From: JAJPHW01 sp963771505 | GTDB lineage: Bacteria; Acidobacteriota; Terriglobia; Terriglobales; Acidobacteriaceae | Direction of reading: 5' to 3' | DNA: 64,000 nucleotides | Assembly (NCBI GenBank): GCA_963771505.1 | Contig: CAVYTO010000002.1 | Location: 930,001 to 994,000 of the forward strand | In this document: positions 27,107 to 35,634 of the stretch, one piece after another | How the letters are laid out: each line of letters begins with the position of its first letter | Position numbering within the stretch: position 1 is the stretch's first letter | Notes under the pieces: generated by a model | What the model was told of the DNA's origin: nothing | Seen by the model: only the letters and a program-made list of their open reading frames with translations | Databases searched by the model: none | Made by a program: the position numbers and the translations under genes

Positions 27107-29440
27107 TCAATTTGCCGAGGCGGTAAAGGCGGCCATTGCCGCCTGCCCCAGGCTGATTCCACCGTCGTTCGGAGGGACGGCGTGGTTCGTCCAGACAGCC
27201 ACTCCTTCATCCTGAAACAAAGTTTTTAAATCGGCCAGCAACAGATTGTTCTGGAAAACGCCGCCTGACAACACAGCGATGCTCAGCGCTTGATCATTAC
27301 AGATCTGAAGAATCGCATCATGCAATCCTGTGCTGAATCCAAGTTGAAACGACCGCGCGATTTCGGCTACCGGCCGACGTCGTAGCCGATCATCAATGAT
27401 TGACCTAAGCATTCCTCTAAAATCCAGAATGCCGTCAACGAAAAGGAGAGGGTAGGGAGTGTCGGAATTGCCTCGCACAGCTTGCTGCTCCAGCCAAATT
27501 GCAGCCTGGCCTTCAAAGGTGACATCGCGGGTGAAGCCCAGCAACGCCGCCACTGTGTCAAACAACCTTCCAGCCGAAGTCGTTTTGAAGGTTCGCGCGC
27601 CGGATTCCATCAACCGTAAAGCCTGAAGATAACGCTTCGGAAAATTAAAAGGCGGAGCCGTTAGATCCGGCAAGTCTTCTATGTCTGCAAGGAAGCCAGC
27701 CGCAGCTTGCACCGGAGAATGCACAGCGGCATCGCCGCCCGGCAGCACGGCTTCGCGCAGATGTCCCACCCGCTCGAAACCTGTCGCAACACTCCCGACA
27801 AAAATCTCACCACCCCAAATGCTGCCGTCGTCGCCGTATCCGGTTCCATCCATGCTGACGCCGACGACACGCTGGTGCCACTCCCCACGCTCCGCCAGCA
27901 CAGAAGCGATGTGGGCACGATGGTGCTGGACCGCGACCGTCGCGACGCCTTCACATTCAAGCGCGAACAAGGTTGAAGCGTATTGCGGATGAAGGTCGTG
28001 TGCAATCAGCAGTTGGGATCGATCAACCTCGTACATTGATGTGAGATCGTTGACGGTTTCCGTGAATGCGCGGAAAGACCTATAGTCGCTTAAGTCGCCA
28101 ATATGCTGGCTGACGAATGCTTCGCCATCGACGACCAGTGTGATTGTATTTTTTAGGTCAGCGCCGAGAGCCAGAATAGGCCGATTTGAGGGAACCAGTG
28201 CGACCGCGCCCGGAGCGTAACCTCGACCTCTTCGCAGGATGACAGGCCCAAATGGCCCGTCGCGGACGACCGAATCATCTACTCGACGGGCAATCGGGCG
28301 TTCTCCGATCAGGAAATAATCTGCAATCCCAGCAAGGTGCTGCAAAGCCCCGTCGTCCTCGTAGGCGATCGGTTCACTTGAACGATTGGCGCTGGTCATT
28401 ACCAAAACTGGAGGCGCGCCGTTGGCAAAAAGCAAATGATGAACCGGGGTGTGTGGCAGCATCACGCCCAGCTCTGCATTGTCTGGAGCAACGGCGGACA
28501 ACATGACTTTCGCAGGCGCCAGGACGATCGGACGTGCAACCGAGGTGAGAAGAGCTTCGGCATCCGGAGAAAGATCGACTAAGTTCCGCGCTATAGCAAT
28601 ATGCTTTGCCAAAAGAGCGAAGGGCTTTTCCTTGCGATACTTCCGTTCCCGCAATTCTCTAACCGCCTGAGAATTGCGCGCATCGCATGCCAAATGGTAT
28701 CCGCCCAATCCTTTTATCGCGACGATGCCGCCCTCGTGCAAGACTTGCGCGGCACGAGCAATGCTTTCCTTGCTGTCCAGGTCATTCTCGCTCGGGTGTA
28801 GCCGATACCTCGGGCCGCAGGCCGCACACGCAGTCGGCTGTGCGTGAAATCGGCGATCGCCAGGATCCACGTATTCGGCATTGCAAATGGAATCGAGAGG
28901 CCATCGTTCCATCGTGGTGTTCTGCCGGTCATATGGCAGCGCGCGAATGACGGTGTAGCGTGGCCCGCAGTTAGTGCAGTTGATATAGGGATATCCGAAC
29001 CGGCGGTTCGCCGGATCCAACAATTCCTTCACGCAGTCGTCGCAGATTGAAAGATCGGGAGAGATACGGGCTATCGGCTGTTTGCTAGCAGTACTTTGTC
29101 GGATCGTGAATTTGTGAAGTCCCAGCGGTTCGGCCTCATCGATCTCGATAGCGGATATAGTTGCGGCTGCCGGCGGTCGTTTCTTCAAATCCCGGACAAA
29201 CGCTTGCAGTCCAAATTCTGCTCCTTCTAAATAAATTTCGACGCCTTCGTTTCCGTTAAGCACCCAGCCCGTCAGCGTGTTCTCTTGCGCCAAGCGATAA
29301 ACGTATGGACGAAATCCCACGCCCTGCACGACTCCCCGTACTCGAATCGAGCATGCGCTGGCAGCTTCGCTCACAGGCTGTTCACTCTGGTTCCACCATG
29401 CAACTGTGTCCTTGCCATCCAACCTGCACGACTTTGCCAT
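27107..29440 (-). CDS. hypF: Carbamoyltransferase HypF
   Basis: Makes the cyanide-ligand precursor by transferring carbamoyl from carbamoyl phosphate to the HypE C-terminal Cys. Domains in order: acylphosphatase-like (VRGVVQGVGFRPYVYRL, near residue 35), two zinc fingers (CDDCVKELLDP, CTNCGPRYT, CNAEYVDP, CAACGPRY), YrdC-like (KGLGGYHLACDARN) and Kae1-like with the C-terminal LSGGVFQNNLL. At 777 residues it is full length. The listed ATG lies inside the preceding glutaredoxin-like gene. A GTG at 29374, just beyond that gene's stop, would give 755 residues and fits family length equally well. Confidence 0.95.
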   Translation of the reverse strand: MAKSCRLDGKDTVAWWNQSEQPVSEAASACSIRVRGVVQGVGFRPYVYRLAQENTLTGWVLNGNEGVEIYLEGAEFGLQAFVRDLKKRPPAAATISAIEIDEAEPLGLHKFTIRQSTASKQPIARISPDLSICDDCVKELLDPANRRFGYPYINCTNCGPRYTVIRALPYDRQNTTMERWPLDSICNAEYVDPGDRRFHAQPTACAACGPRYRLHPSENDLDSKESIARAAQVLHEGGIVAIKGLGGYHLACDARNSQAVRELRERKYRKEKPFALLAKHIAIARNLVDLSPDAEALLTSVARPIVLAPAKVMLSAVAPDNAELGVMLPHTPVHHLLFANGAPPVLVMTSANRSSEPIAYEDDGALQHLAGIADYFLIGERPIARRVDDSVVRDGPFGPVILRRGRGYAPGAVALVPSNRPILALGADLKNTITLVVDGEAFVSQHIGDLSDYRSFRAFTETVNDLTSMYEVDRSQLLIAHDLHPQYASTLFALECEGVATVAVQHHRAHIASVLAERGEWHQRVVGVSMDGTGYGDDGSIWGGEIFVGSVATGFERVGHLREAVLPGGDAAVHSPVQAAAGFLADIEDLPDLTAPPFNFPKRYLQALRLMESGARTFKTTSAGRLFDTVAALLGFTRDVTFEGQAAIWLEQQAVRGNSDTPYPLLFVDGILDFRGMLRSIIDDRLRRRPVAEIARSFQLGFSTGLHDAILQICNDQALSIAVLSGGVFQNNLLLADLKTLFQDEGVAVWTNHAVPPNDGGISLGQAAMAAFTASAN

Positions 29441-29618
29441 CTTCGACCAGGATTGGGACGCTGCGATGTCCCGGAGCGAGATCGCTCATGCGCCGCCGAG
29501 CATCGGAGTCCGCTTCGACATCGTATTCGATAAATTCGCTGCGCTTCCATTCCAGCCATTCCCGCATTTCCTGCGTATGCGGACAGCGCGCAGCGCCGAA
29601 CAGTTCAAGCTTCGCCAC
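29382..29618 (-). CDS. Glutaredoxin-like thioredoxin-fold protein with CPHT motif (Uxx-star family-like)
   Basis: A 78-residue thioredoxin-fold protein with redox motif CPHT at about residues 12-15, where Thr replaces the resolving Cys, a cis-Pro SVPILVEDG near 53, and a second Cys near the C-terminus in GWQGHSC. From memory this fits a family NCBI calls Uxx-star, whose members sometimes have selenocysteine near the C-terminus; here that position is Cys. It starts with GTG, has GGAGG upstream and overlaps the SIS gene by 14 bases. It lies in the hyp operon and may reduce or guard a maturation intermediate (inference). Confidence 0.82.
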   Translation of the reverse strand: MAKLELFGAARCPHTQEMREWLEWKRSEFIEYDVEADSDARRRMSDLAPGHRSVPILVEDGKVVQVGWQGHSCMVEPE

Positions 29619-30789
29619 GGGCCAGAACCTCCAATAAATCCCTCATGATGTGGTAAACCGAAGCCTGCACTTCTTGTATCCGCGGGATGTAATCGCACTG
29701 CACGACGATGGGAAAGTCCGCAAGCTGACGCCGTTTGATCTCGCCGCCGTCATAGCCCATCAACGCAACTGTCAGCAATTTTCTCTTTCGCGCTTCCTCC
29801 AGGGCCATGATGATGTTTCGCGACCCACCGCTGGTGGAAATGCCAATCGCAATGTCTTCTGGCCGCGCTTGGGCGATCAACTGGCGGAGAAATATCACGT
29901 CCGTTCCCACGTCGTTCGCAATCGCGCTGATGTTCGCCGGCTCCAACGAAATCGATACGGCTGGCACAGAATGATATCCGGCGGGCGGAGCAATACAATC
30001 GATGGCCCAATCGTTCGCGTCCGTGGCCGAACCGCCGTTGCCAAACAAAATAAGCTTTCCACCTTTCTGCAAGCGCTCGTGTATGGCCTGAACCGCGCCG
30101 CTGATCGTTTCTGCCTGCCCGCGCCCGGCTTGCGTTCGCAGACGAGAGTCATCGCGGGCTTTCATCTGAATTGATTCGGCGACTTGTGTTACCAGTGCGC
30201 CGGTATCCTGCTTTTCCTGCCCTAGAAACGGATACAGAAATCCAGATGCTCCGACATCATGTCCCATTTCGCGATGTTCCAGAAACACATGCACGCTTTC
30301 CCACAGTGTGTGGTAAAGAATCTCGATCATCTCTTGATGGATGAATGGATCTTCAGTACCGGTTTGCACTGAATACGAACCAGTGTTTCCCGGAAGCGCG
30401 AATGTGAGGGCCTCTTTGCTGAGCGCGAAATCGAGCGCGGCGTAAACTTCGTCATCCCCTTCCAGCGGGCCGAAGCCCATCACGATATCTTCTGGCTTGA
30501 GAATAGATCGAAGCCACGGCTGGAACATCAGAGAGATATCAAGGGCAGGCAAGGCGCGCTTGCCGACAATCACGGGATGCACAAATTCGACCGATACATG
30601 CTGCGCATCGGTGGCGTAGGGTCCACGGCCAAACGCGAGCAGCCGGCCCCCATCTGCGAATCGTTCGGCCATGGCGTGGCAGGCTTCAGCCAATCTCAGG
30701 GATTCGCGCCCGAAGAAGTTTTCGACCCGATCGTTCCGCGCGAGAAGACGCTCTTCGACCTGCGCCGCCAAACTGCATACCGTAGTCAT
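29605..30789 (-). CDS. Double SIS-domain (GmhA-like) protein of the hydrogenase cluster
   Basis: A 394-residue protein made of two tandem SIS phosphosugar-binding domains. The first holds GRLLAFGRGPYATDAQHVSVEF (about residues 48-70), the second GKLILFGNGGSATDAN (about 237-253), the latter close to GmhA sedoheptulose-7-phosphate isomerase. The first domain has lost the Gly-Ser core of the motif. Its place between hypE and the glutaredoxin gene argues for a role with the hydrogenase rather than in LPS heptose synthesis; no gmhB, hldE or heptosyltransferase is nearby. Sugar substrate and function are unknown. Confidence 0.88.
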   Translation of the reverse strand: MTTVCSLAAQVEERLLARNDRVENFFGRESLRLAEACHAMAERFADGGRLLAFGRGPYATDAQHVSVEFVHPVIVGKRALPALDISLMFQPWLRSILKPEDIVMGFGPLEGDDEVYAALDFALSKEALTFALPGNTGSYSVQTGTEDPFIHQEMIEILYHTLWESVHVFLEHREMGHDVGASGFLYPFLGQEKQDTGALVTQVAESIQMKARDDSRLRTQAGRGQAETISGAVQAIHERLQKGGKLILFGNGGSATDANDWAIDCIAPPAGYHSVPAVSISLEPANISAIANDVGTDVIFLRQLIAQARPEDIAIGISTSGGSRNIIMALEEARKRKLLTVALMGYDGGEIKRRQLADFPIVVQCDYIPRIQEVQASVYHIMRDLLEVLARGEA

Positions 30790-30813
30790 GGCAATTCCTA
30801 AAAATCAAATACG

Positions 30814-31947
30814 CTAGCAGATGCGGGGCAGCGGATCGCCGACCAGCATGTCCACAATCCGGCTGCCGCCATATCGGGTAGTCACTAGAACAACTCCGTT
30901 GGGCTGCTCTCGCACTTCCCCAATCATTCGCGCATTCTCCCCACCCGGAGCGCGGTTCAGCGCTTCCAGCGCAGCATCGGCTTGGTCTGCCGCAACTACT
31001 GCGAGAAACTGACCCTCATTCGCGATGTGCAGTGGATCTAAACCCAGCAGTTCACAGGCTCCGCGCACTGCATCATCAATCGGAAACGACTCTTCTTGCA
31101 GCACAATTCCCTGCCCGCAGTCCCGCACGAGTTCATTGAGAGAAGTGGCAACACCACCGCGGGTGGGATCGCGCATCCACCGGACCCCAGAACCAACCGC
31201 AGCAGCGAGCGCCTCAACCAGCGGTAGCACTGAGCGGGTGTCGGAGCGTAAATCGGCGTCGAGATCCAGATCGCCTCTGGCAAGAAGAATTGTGATCCCG
31301 TGATTTCCTATTGGCCCCGACAATAAAATCTTGTCGCCCGGGCGCACTGACTTCGCGTCGATGTTTAACCCCGGAAGAGGGCGTCCAATGCCGGTGGTGC
31401 TGATGTACATGCGGTCAGCTTTTCCGTGCTCAACTACTTTTGTGTCGCCCCCGGCGATTTTCACCCCGGCGGCGCGAGCAGCCTTCCCCATGGCACGAAC
31501 TTCAGCCTCAAGAATTGGAGTCGCCAAGCCTGCTTCCAGAACAAATGTGACCACCATGGCCTCGGCCCTTGCGCCTGAAACTGCAAGATCATTCACCGTG
31601 CCGTTGACCGCCAGTTCGCCAATTGAACCGCCGGGAAAGGTAAGTGGATTGACGACGAAACTATCTGCGGTGATTGCGATTTTCGTGTCGCCAAAATTCA
31701 GATGTGTGGCATCGCCTAGCGGTTCTGAGGAAGAGGAAAGAAGCAGCGGAGCGAAGAGTCCTTCCACCAATCTGCGGCTTGCTTTGCCGCCGGCACCGTG
31801 GGCCATCTCGATTTGGGGCTCACGAAAACGAATCTTGGGCTCAGGATTTGCGACACGCGTCGCCTGATCGGCCACTTCTATGCCGCCGAGCCGATGCTCG
31901 TCACCATTGCGGTCTTCCGGTGTTCGTAATTGAAGTACGCTGCGCAT
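30814..31947 (-). CDS. hypE: Hydrogenase maturation protein HypE
   Basis: ATP-dependent dehydratase that converts the carbamoylated C-terminal Cys to thiocyanate, donating cyanide to the active-site iron. The 377-residue PurM/SelD-like protein ends PLPRIC, with the essential terminal Cys. MAHGAGGKASRRLVE opens the ATP-binding region and AGGDTKVVEHGKADRM follows. It has an N-terminal extension of about 45 residues, and its first 70 bases overlap the end of hypD; a GTG or later start inside the extension cannot be excluded. Confidence 0.96.
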   Translation of the reverse strand: MRSVLQLRTPEDRNGDEHRLGGIEVADQATRVANPEPKIRFREPQIEMAHGAGGKASRRLVEGLFAPLLLSSSSEPLGDATHLNFGDTKIAITADSFVVNPLTFPGGSIGELAVNGTVNDLAVSGARAEAMVVTFVLEAGLATPILEAEVRAMGKAARAAGVKIAGGDTKVVEHGKADRMYISTTGIGRPLPGLNIDAKSVRPGDKILLSGPIGNHGITILLARGDLDLDADLRSDTRSVLPLVEALAAAVGSGVRWMRDPTRGGVATSLNELVRDCGQGIVLQEESFPIDDAVRGACELLGLDPLHIANEGQFLAVVAADQADAALEALNRAPGGENARMIGEVREQPNGVVLVTTRYGGSRIVDMLVGDPLPRIC

Positions 31948-33008
31948 GAACCCTCTGATGACACCATAAGCGCGCCGATGGGATGCTCAGGCGTGCATTC
32001 ATTACCAAACAGCTTGCATTGGTGCGGCTTCAACACGCCCTTCAAGACCTCGCCGCATTGCGCCGCCTTGGGATCGGTGACCCGCACTCCCGGCACTTCG
32101 AACCGCGCCTCTGAATCCCACTCGGCGAAGCTTTCGCGAATCCGTAGCGCTGATTGGGAAATAAACCCAAGTCCGCGCCACTCGAAGTAGGGACGCAATT
32201 CAAATGTCTCCGCCATCGCTCGCAGAGCCGCATTGTTCCCTTCCCAGGGAACGACGCGTTTATATTGATTTTCGATTCTGGCGTCATTCGCTTTTAACTG
32301 TTGCAACACCATAACGATCGACTGCAAGATATCGAGCGGCTCAAAGCCCGAGACCGCCACCGGCTTGTGCTCGTTTTTCGCGATCCACTCGTAAGGCCGA
32401 CATCCAATTACAGTGGACACGTGGCCGGGACCGATAAACGCATCCAGGCGCATGTCGGGCGAATCCAGGATCGCGCGGATCGCTGGGATGATAGTCACGT
32501 GGTTGCAAAACACAGAAAAGTTGTGGACGCCAAGCGCCTTCGCCCGCACCAGCGTTAGAGCTGTCGAAGGAGCAGTTGTTTCAAATCCAATGGCGAAAAA
32601 CATCACGTGCTTTTCCGGATTCTTCTGGGCTAGCTTCAGCGCATCGGCGGGGGAATAAACGATGCGCACGTCCACGCCGCGGGCTTTGTGCTCGAGCGGA
32701 CTTCCCTGCGTTCCCGGCACCCGCATCATGTCGCCAAATGCAGCGAAAGTGACATTCCGGTCCTGAGCGATGGACAAGCCGTCGTCGATCCTTCCCATGG
32801 GAAGAACGCAAACCGGGCAGCCTGGGCCATGAATCAGTTCAATGTTGGAAGGCAGAAGGTCTTTTAGTCCGAAGCGGTAAATTGCGTGGGTGTGTCCGCC
32901 ACACACTTCCATGATGCGGTAATGCCGGTTGGGATCGGCGAGACGGCGAATCTCTTCCGCAGTCTTTGTGATTACCCCAGGTTCGCGAAATTCGTCGACA
33001 AATTTCAT
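31878..33008 (-). CDS. hypD: Hydrogenase maturation protein HypD
   Basis: Scaffold on which the Fe(CN)2CO unit is assembled with HypC. The 376 residues include the conserved CGGHTH near 36, GPGCPVCVLP near 66, FAIGFETTAPS, FIGPGHVSTVIG and, in the C-terminal third, the Cys set for the [4Fe-4S] cluster (QCGEVLKGVLKPHQCKLFGNECTP). It lies 21 bases after hypC and overlaps hypE by 70 bases. Confidence 0.97.
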   Translation of the reverse strand: MKFVDEFREPGVITKTAEEIRRLADPNRHYRIMEVCGGHTHAIYRFGLKDLLPSNIELIHGPGCPVCVLPMGRIDDGLSIAQDRNVTFAAFGDMMRVPGTQGSPLEHKARGVDVRIVYSPADALKLAQKNPEKHVMFFAIGFETTAPSTALTLVRAKALGVHNFSVFCNHVTIIPAIRAILDSPDMRLDAFIGPGHVSTVIGCRPYEWIAKNEHKPVAVSGFEPLDILQSIVMVLQQLKANDARIENQYKRVVPWEGNNAALRAMAETFELRPYFEWRGLGFISQSALRIRESFAEWDSEARFEVPGVRVTDPKAAQCGEVLKGVLKPHQCKLFGNECTPEHPIGALMVSSEGSCAAYFNYEHRKTAMVTSIGSAA

Positions 33009-33029
33009 AGAAGAACCGCTTTTCGCTGG

Positions 33030-33323
33030 TCAGACGGCTTCGCTCTGGTCTTCCGATTCCAGGCCATAGCCTTCGATCTCCTGCATTGCGGACTCGGCCT
33101 CGCCCAACATTCGCAGAGTACGCATCTGATCGGTGGCGTCCTCTTCACTGATTTTGCTCATGGCGAAACCTACGTGAATGAGAACCCAATCACCCATCAC
33201 CGGCGGGTCATCCACTAACAACCCCAGATCGACTTTGCGCCGCACCCCTACAACATCAATCATGGCGGAGGTGGGTTGATCGGGGAACAACTCAACGATT
33301 TGTCCGGGAATCGCTAAACACAT
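33030..33323 (-). CDS. hypC: Hydrogenase assembly chaperone HypC
   Basis: HypC/HupF chaperone, 97 residues, starting MCLAIPGQIVEL with the essential Cys at position 2 that holds the iron with HypD. The VGVRRKVDLGLL and MGDWVLIHVGFAMSKI segments are diagnostic. Only one hypC-type gene is seen, so it must serve the large subunit alone. It precedes hypD by 21 bases. Confidence 0.95.
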   Translation of the reverse strand: MCLAIPGQIVELFPDQPTSAMIDVVGVRRKVDLGLLVDDPPVMGDWVLIHVGFAMSKISEEDATDQMRTLRMLGEAESAMQEIEGYGLESEDQSEAV

Positions 33324-33369
33324 AGCGGGCCGCTTCGCGGAAACGCAATTTCATGGATGCTATCGATCA

Positions 33370-33954
33370 TCATTCGCGCTGCCTGGCAACGATCTGGAAA
33401 GAAAATTTCAACTCGTCTTTCACTTTCAAAGCGCCACCGGCAACCGACACCAGTTTGATTTCGTAGTCGCTTTGCAGAATGCTGAATGTGCCTGAGGCTT
33501 TGAGCGTACCGTTTTCTGAAGCGACATGCGCGGACACCGTAAGTCCTCGAGTCACTCCGTGCAAGGTCAAGTCGCCGTTGAATGCGGCCCAGTAGTGCCC
33601 TTCGCCGGTCTTGCTCGCTTGTATCCGCGAACAGCGGAACACGATTTCCGGGAAGTCACGGCTTTCCAGCACTCGCTCTTGCGTCGCCCGCTCGACTTCG
33701 GCGCGGTCTTTTGCGCTCATTTCGCTCACAACTTTGAGTGACGCAGAGCTGATGATTATTTCAATCGAGGCCTGTTCCCAATCGTCTGCAATGGTCCCTT
33801 CGCCGGAAAAGTCGGATATTTCAAAAATGGGGTTGTGACCGACGGCAGAAAGTATCCCGCCCGCAAAAGCCTGCACCGTGAACTTGCTGGCTGCATTGTC
33901 TATGGAATAATGCACGGTCGCATTCTGCGGAACGGAAGCGTCTAATTTGGCCAT
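33370..33954 (-). CDS. YceI-like lipocalin-fold protein, copy 2
   Basis: A YceI-family barrel of about 194 residues. Diagnostic segments are SIDNAASKFTVQAF, HNPIFEISDFSG, FPEIVFRCSRI and LTLHGVTRGLTV; YceI proteins bind polyisoprenoid or quinone-like lipids in their barrel. There is no signal peptide, unlike the usual periplasmic YceI, so it should be cytoplasmic. Start uncertain: an ATG at 33993 overlaps the preceding copy, the one at 33954 follows it. It resembles its neighbour clearly and probably arose by duplication. A lipid or quinone shuttle for the soluble hydrogenase is one idea (inference). Confidence 0.82.
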   Translation of the reverse strand: MAKLDASVPQNATVHYSIDNAASKFTVQAFAGGILSAVGHNPIFEISDFSGEGTIADDWEQASIEIIISSASLKVVSEMSAKDRAEVERATQERVLESRDFPEIVFRCSRIQASKTGEGHYWAAFNGDLTLHGVTRGLTVSAHVASENGTLKASGTFSILQSDYEIKLVSVAGGALKVKDELKFSFQIVARQRE

Positions 33955-33967
33955 GTTATGCACGCTA

Positions 33968-34546
33968 TCATTCCTGTTTCTTTGCCATGACATAGAACGA
34001 ACACTTCAATTCGTTTTGTAGTTTGAGAGTTCCGCCAGCAATTGACGCGACCTTCATGTCGTAATCGGTCTGTAAAATCGTGAACTCGCCGTAGGCCCGG
34101 AAACTGTCAACCCCGAAAGCCACCTGAGCCGAGAACGAATGGCTGTTGGTAACACCGTGCAGTTTTAACTGCCCCGAGACATTAACCCGATACAGATCCT
34201 GGCGCTCCTTGTCAGCCCGACTTACTAAGCCTTCAAATTGAAAATCAGGGAAACCTGAAACCTCCAAAACTTCCTGAAACATGACCCGGTGAATTTCGCG
34301 GCGCTCGCTTTCCCGCAACTCATCGAGCACTTCTAACGACGAAGTTCGTCCTGTGACAGTCAGTGTCGCTCCCTGAAGCGACTCGGGCGTGAACTTCGTC
34401 TCGCCGGTCCAATCGCGTATGGCGATCTTCGGGCTGTGAGCCACGCCGGAGATCAACCCGCTGGCGAACGCTTGTACCGTGAACTGACTCAGCTTTCTGT
34501 CCATTACGTATCGAACGCCGGTCGTGCCGCGCTGCGCCACTGCCAT
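33968..34546 (-). CDS. YceI-like lipocalin-fold protein, copy 1
   Basis: Twin of the next gene, 192 residues. The YceI pattern is VMDRKLSQFTVQAFASG, AHSPKIAIRDW, FPDFQFEGLVS, LKLHGVTNSHSF and ILQTDYDMKVASIAGG. The start at 34546 is preceded by GGGAGGCG at good spacing. It again lacks a signal peptide, so the barrel would stay in the cytoplasm. It begins 17 bases after the small membrane-protein gene. Two cytoplasmic YceI copies inside a hydrogenase operon are unusual and suggest a heterodimer or two different ligands. Confidence 0.83.
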   Translation of the reverse strand: MAVAQRGTTGVRYVMDRKLSQFTVQAFASGLISGVAHSPKIAIRDWTGETKFTPESLQGATLTVTGRTSSLEVLDELRESERREIHRVMFQEVLEVSGFPDFQFEGLVSRADKERQDLYRVNVSGQLKLHGVTNSHSFSAQVAFGVDSFRAYGEFTILQTDYDMKVASIAGGTLKLQNELKCSFYVMAKKQE

Positions 34547-34563
34547 AAGAACGCCTCCCGGCA

Positions 34564-34776
34564 CTACATTGCGCGTAACTTGAGATATCTGTCAATGTCC
34601 GGCAGCGCGGCCTGGGCCAGGCTCCCAATCCCCATTTGGGACAGGTATTTGCGGACCAGCGGATTCGACAGGATTAACCCTGCCCCAAACAGCATCAAGG
34701 CCGCCCCACCCAGCATGTAGAGCGTTTCTTTATCATTTCCAGAGTGATTCGCAGTTTCCGCAAAGTCTAAAGCCAC
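34564..34776 (-). CDS. Small single-TM protein with PDIDRYLKLRAM tail
   Basis: A 70-residue protein with one hydrophobic helix (about residues 19-38, LYMLGGAALMLFGAGLIL) and a basic tail ending LPDIDRYLKLRAM. That tail resembles the short proteins I recall as DUF6893, found with group 1h hydrogenases. It may tether the otherwise soluble hydrogenase or the YceI proteins to the membrane (inference). It lies between the protease and YceI genes with gaps under 30 bases. Confidence 0.7.
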   Translation of the reverse strand: MALDFAETANHSGNDKETLYMLGGAALMLFGAGLILSNPLVRKYLSQMGIGSLAQAALPDIDRYLKLRAM

Positions 34777-34803
34777 GGTATGCTCCCCTCGTCGAGTATT
34801 TGT

Positions 34804-35634
34804 TCAACTAATATCCACGCCGTCCGTCAGTTTTTTTATTAACGACTCCACTAAAGTCACCGCTTCGTTCACCGCGCACTCAATCGGCGCGCTCAATCCC
34901 ATTTGTCCTTCTTCCGGCCCCAGTGTTTCGGGCTCACACCCAACGAGCAGAACCCTACCCTTTACCTTTCCCATGGAAGACGCGAGGCGCAACACATTCA
35001 GCGGATTCATGCTGTGCGCATCGACCGTCTGTTGCTGTTCTTCCGCGTCACCCAGGTCTGCAAGATCCGGTTCGATCACATACAGCGTGCCCGGCGCATC
35101 TCCGCGAGGACAGGCGTCGACCAGAATCGTCGCGTCATAGCCATCAAGCAGCGCATATGCCAGGTCGTAGCCGCGGATGCCGAAGTCCTTGACCTGCGCA
35201 TTCGGCGGCAGCGCCACACCGGAAAGACGCTGCGCTACTTCGACCCCGAACGCGTCGTCACCGAGGAAGATGTTCCCGATGCCAGCGACCAGGATTTTCG
35301 GGATTTTGAGAGCGGGAGCTTCTGGCAAATTGTCGGACGAAATCGGCTCAACTTCTTCTGAGGTGAAGAAGAAGCGATGGCCGGGCTGGCGCAGAAATCC
35401 GATGTCGCGACCGGGATCGTCGTTCACTACCACCCCTAGATGAGTCTTGCCATCGTAGTCCTGCTCTATCGATTCGATGATTGCCACCTTGCCGGCGAGC
35501 GCAATGTCCATAATGTCTCCGCCGGCATGGGGACGCAGCACGACGTGACTTCCCACTCGCACGTCAACTCCGGCGATGCGCAGATCCTCAACCGGCTTTT
35601 TATCTTCGAGAAGTTGCCATTCCCATTCGTTCAT
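34804..35634 (-). CDS. Hydrogenase maturation endopeptidase fused to an N-terminal domain
   Basis: Residues 112-276 are an HycI/HoxM-type protease that trims the large-subunit C-terminus after nickel insertion. VAGIGNIFLGDDAFGVEVAQ carries the metal-binding Asp, DACPRGDAPGTLYVIEP and MNPLNVLRLA follow. The N-terminal 105 residues are extra: a small beta-rich domain (GVDVRVGSHVVLRPHAGGD, VAIIESIEQDYDGKTHLGVVV, NDDPGRDIGFL) that I cannot assign. It may recognise the large subunit or its partners. The start overlaps the preceding gene by four bases. Confidence 0.88.
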   Translation of the reverse strand: MNEWEWQLLEDKKPVEDLRIAGVDVRVGSHVVLRPHAGGDIMDIALAGKVAIIESIEQDYDGKTHLGVVVNDDPGRDIGFLRQPGHRFFFTSEEVEPISSDNLPEAPALKIPKILVAGIGNIFLGDDAFGVEVAQRLSGVALPPNAQVKDFGIRGYDLAYALLDGYDATILVDACPRGDAPGTLYVIEPDLADLGDAEEQQQTVDAHSMNPLNVLRLASSMGKVKGRVLLVGCEPETLGPEEGQMGLSAPIECAVNEAVTLVESLIKKLTDGVDIS

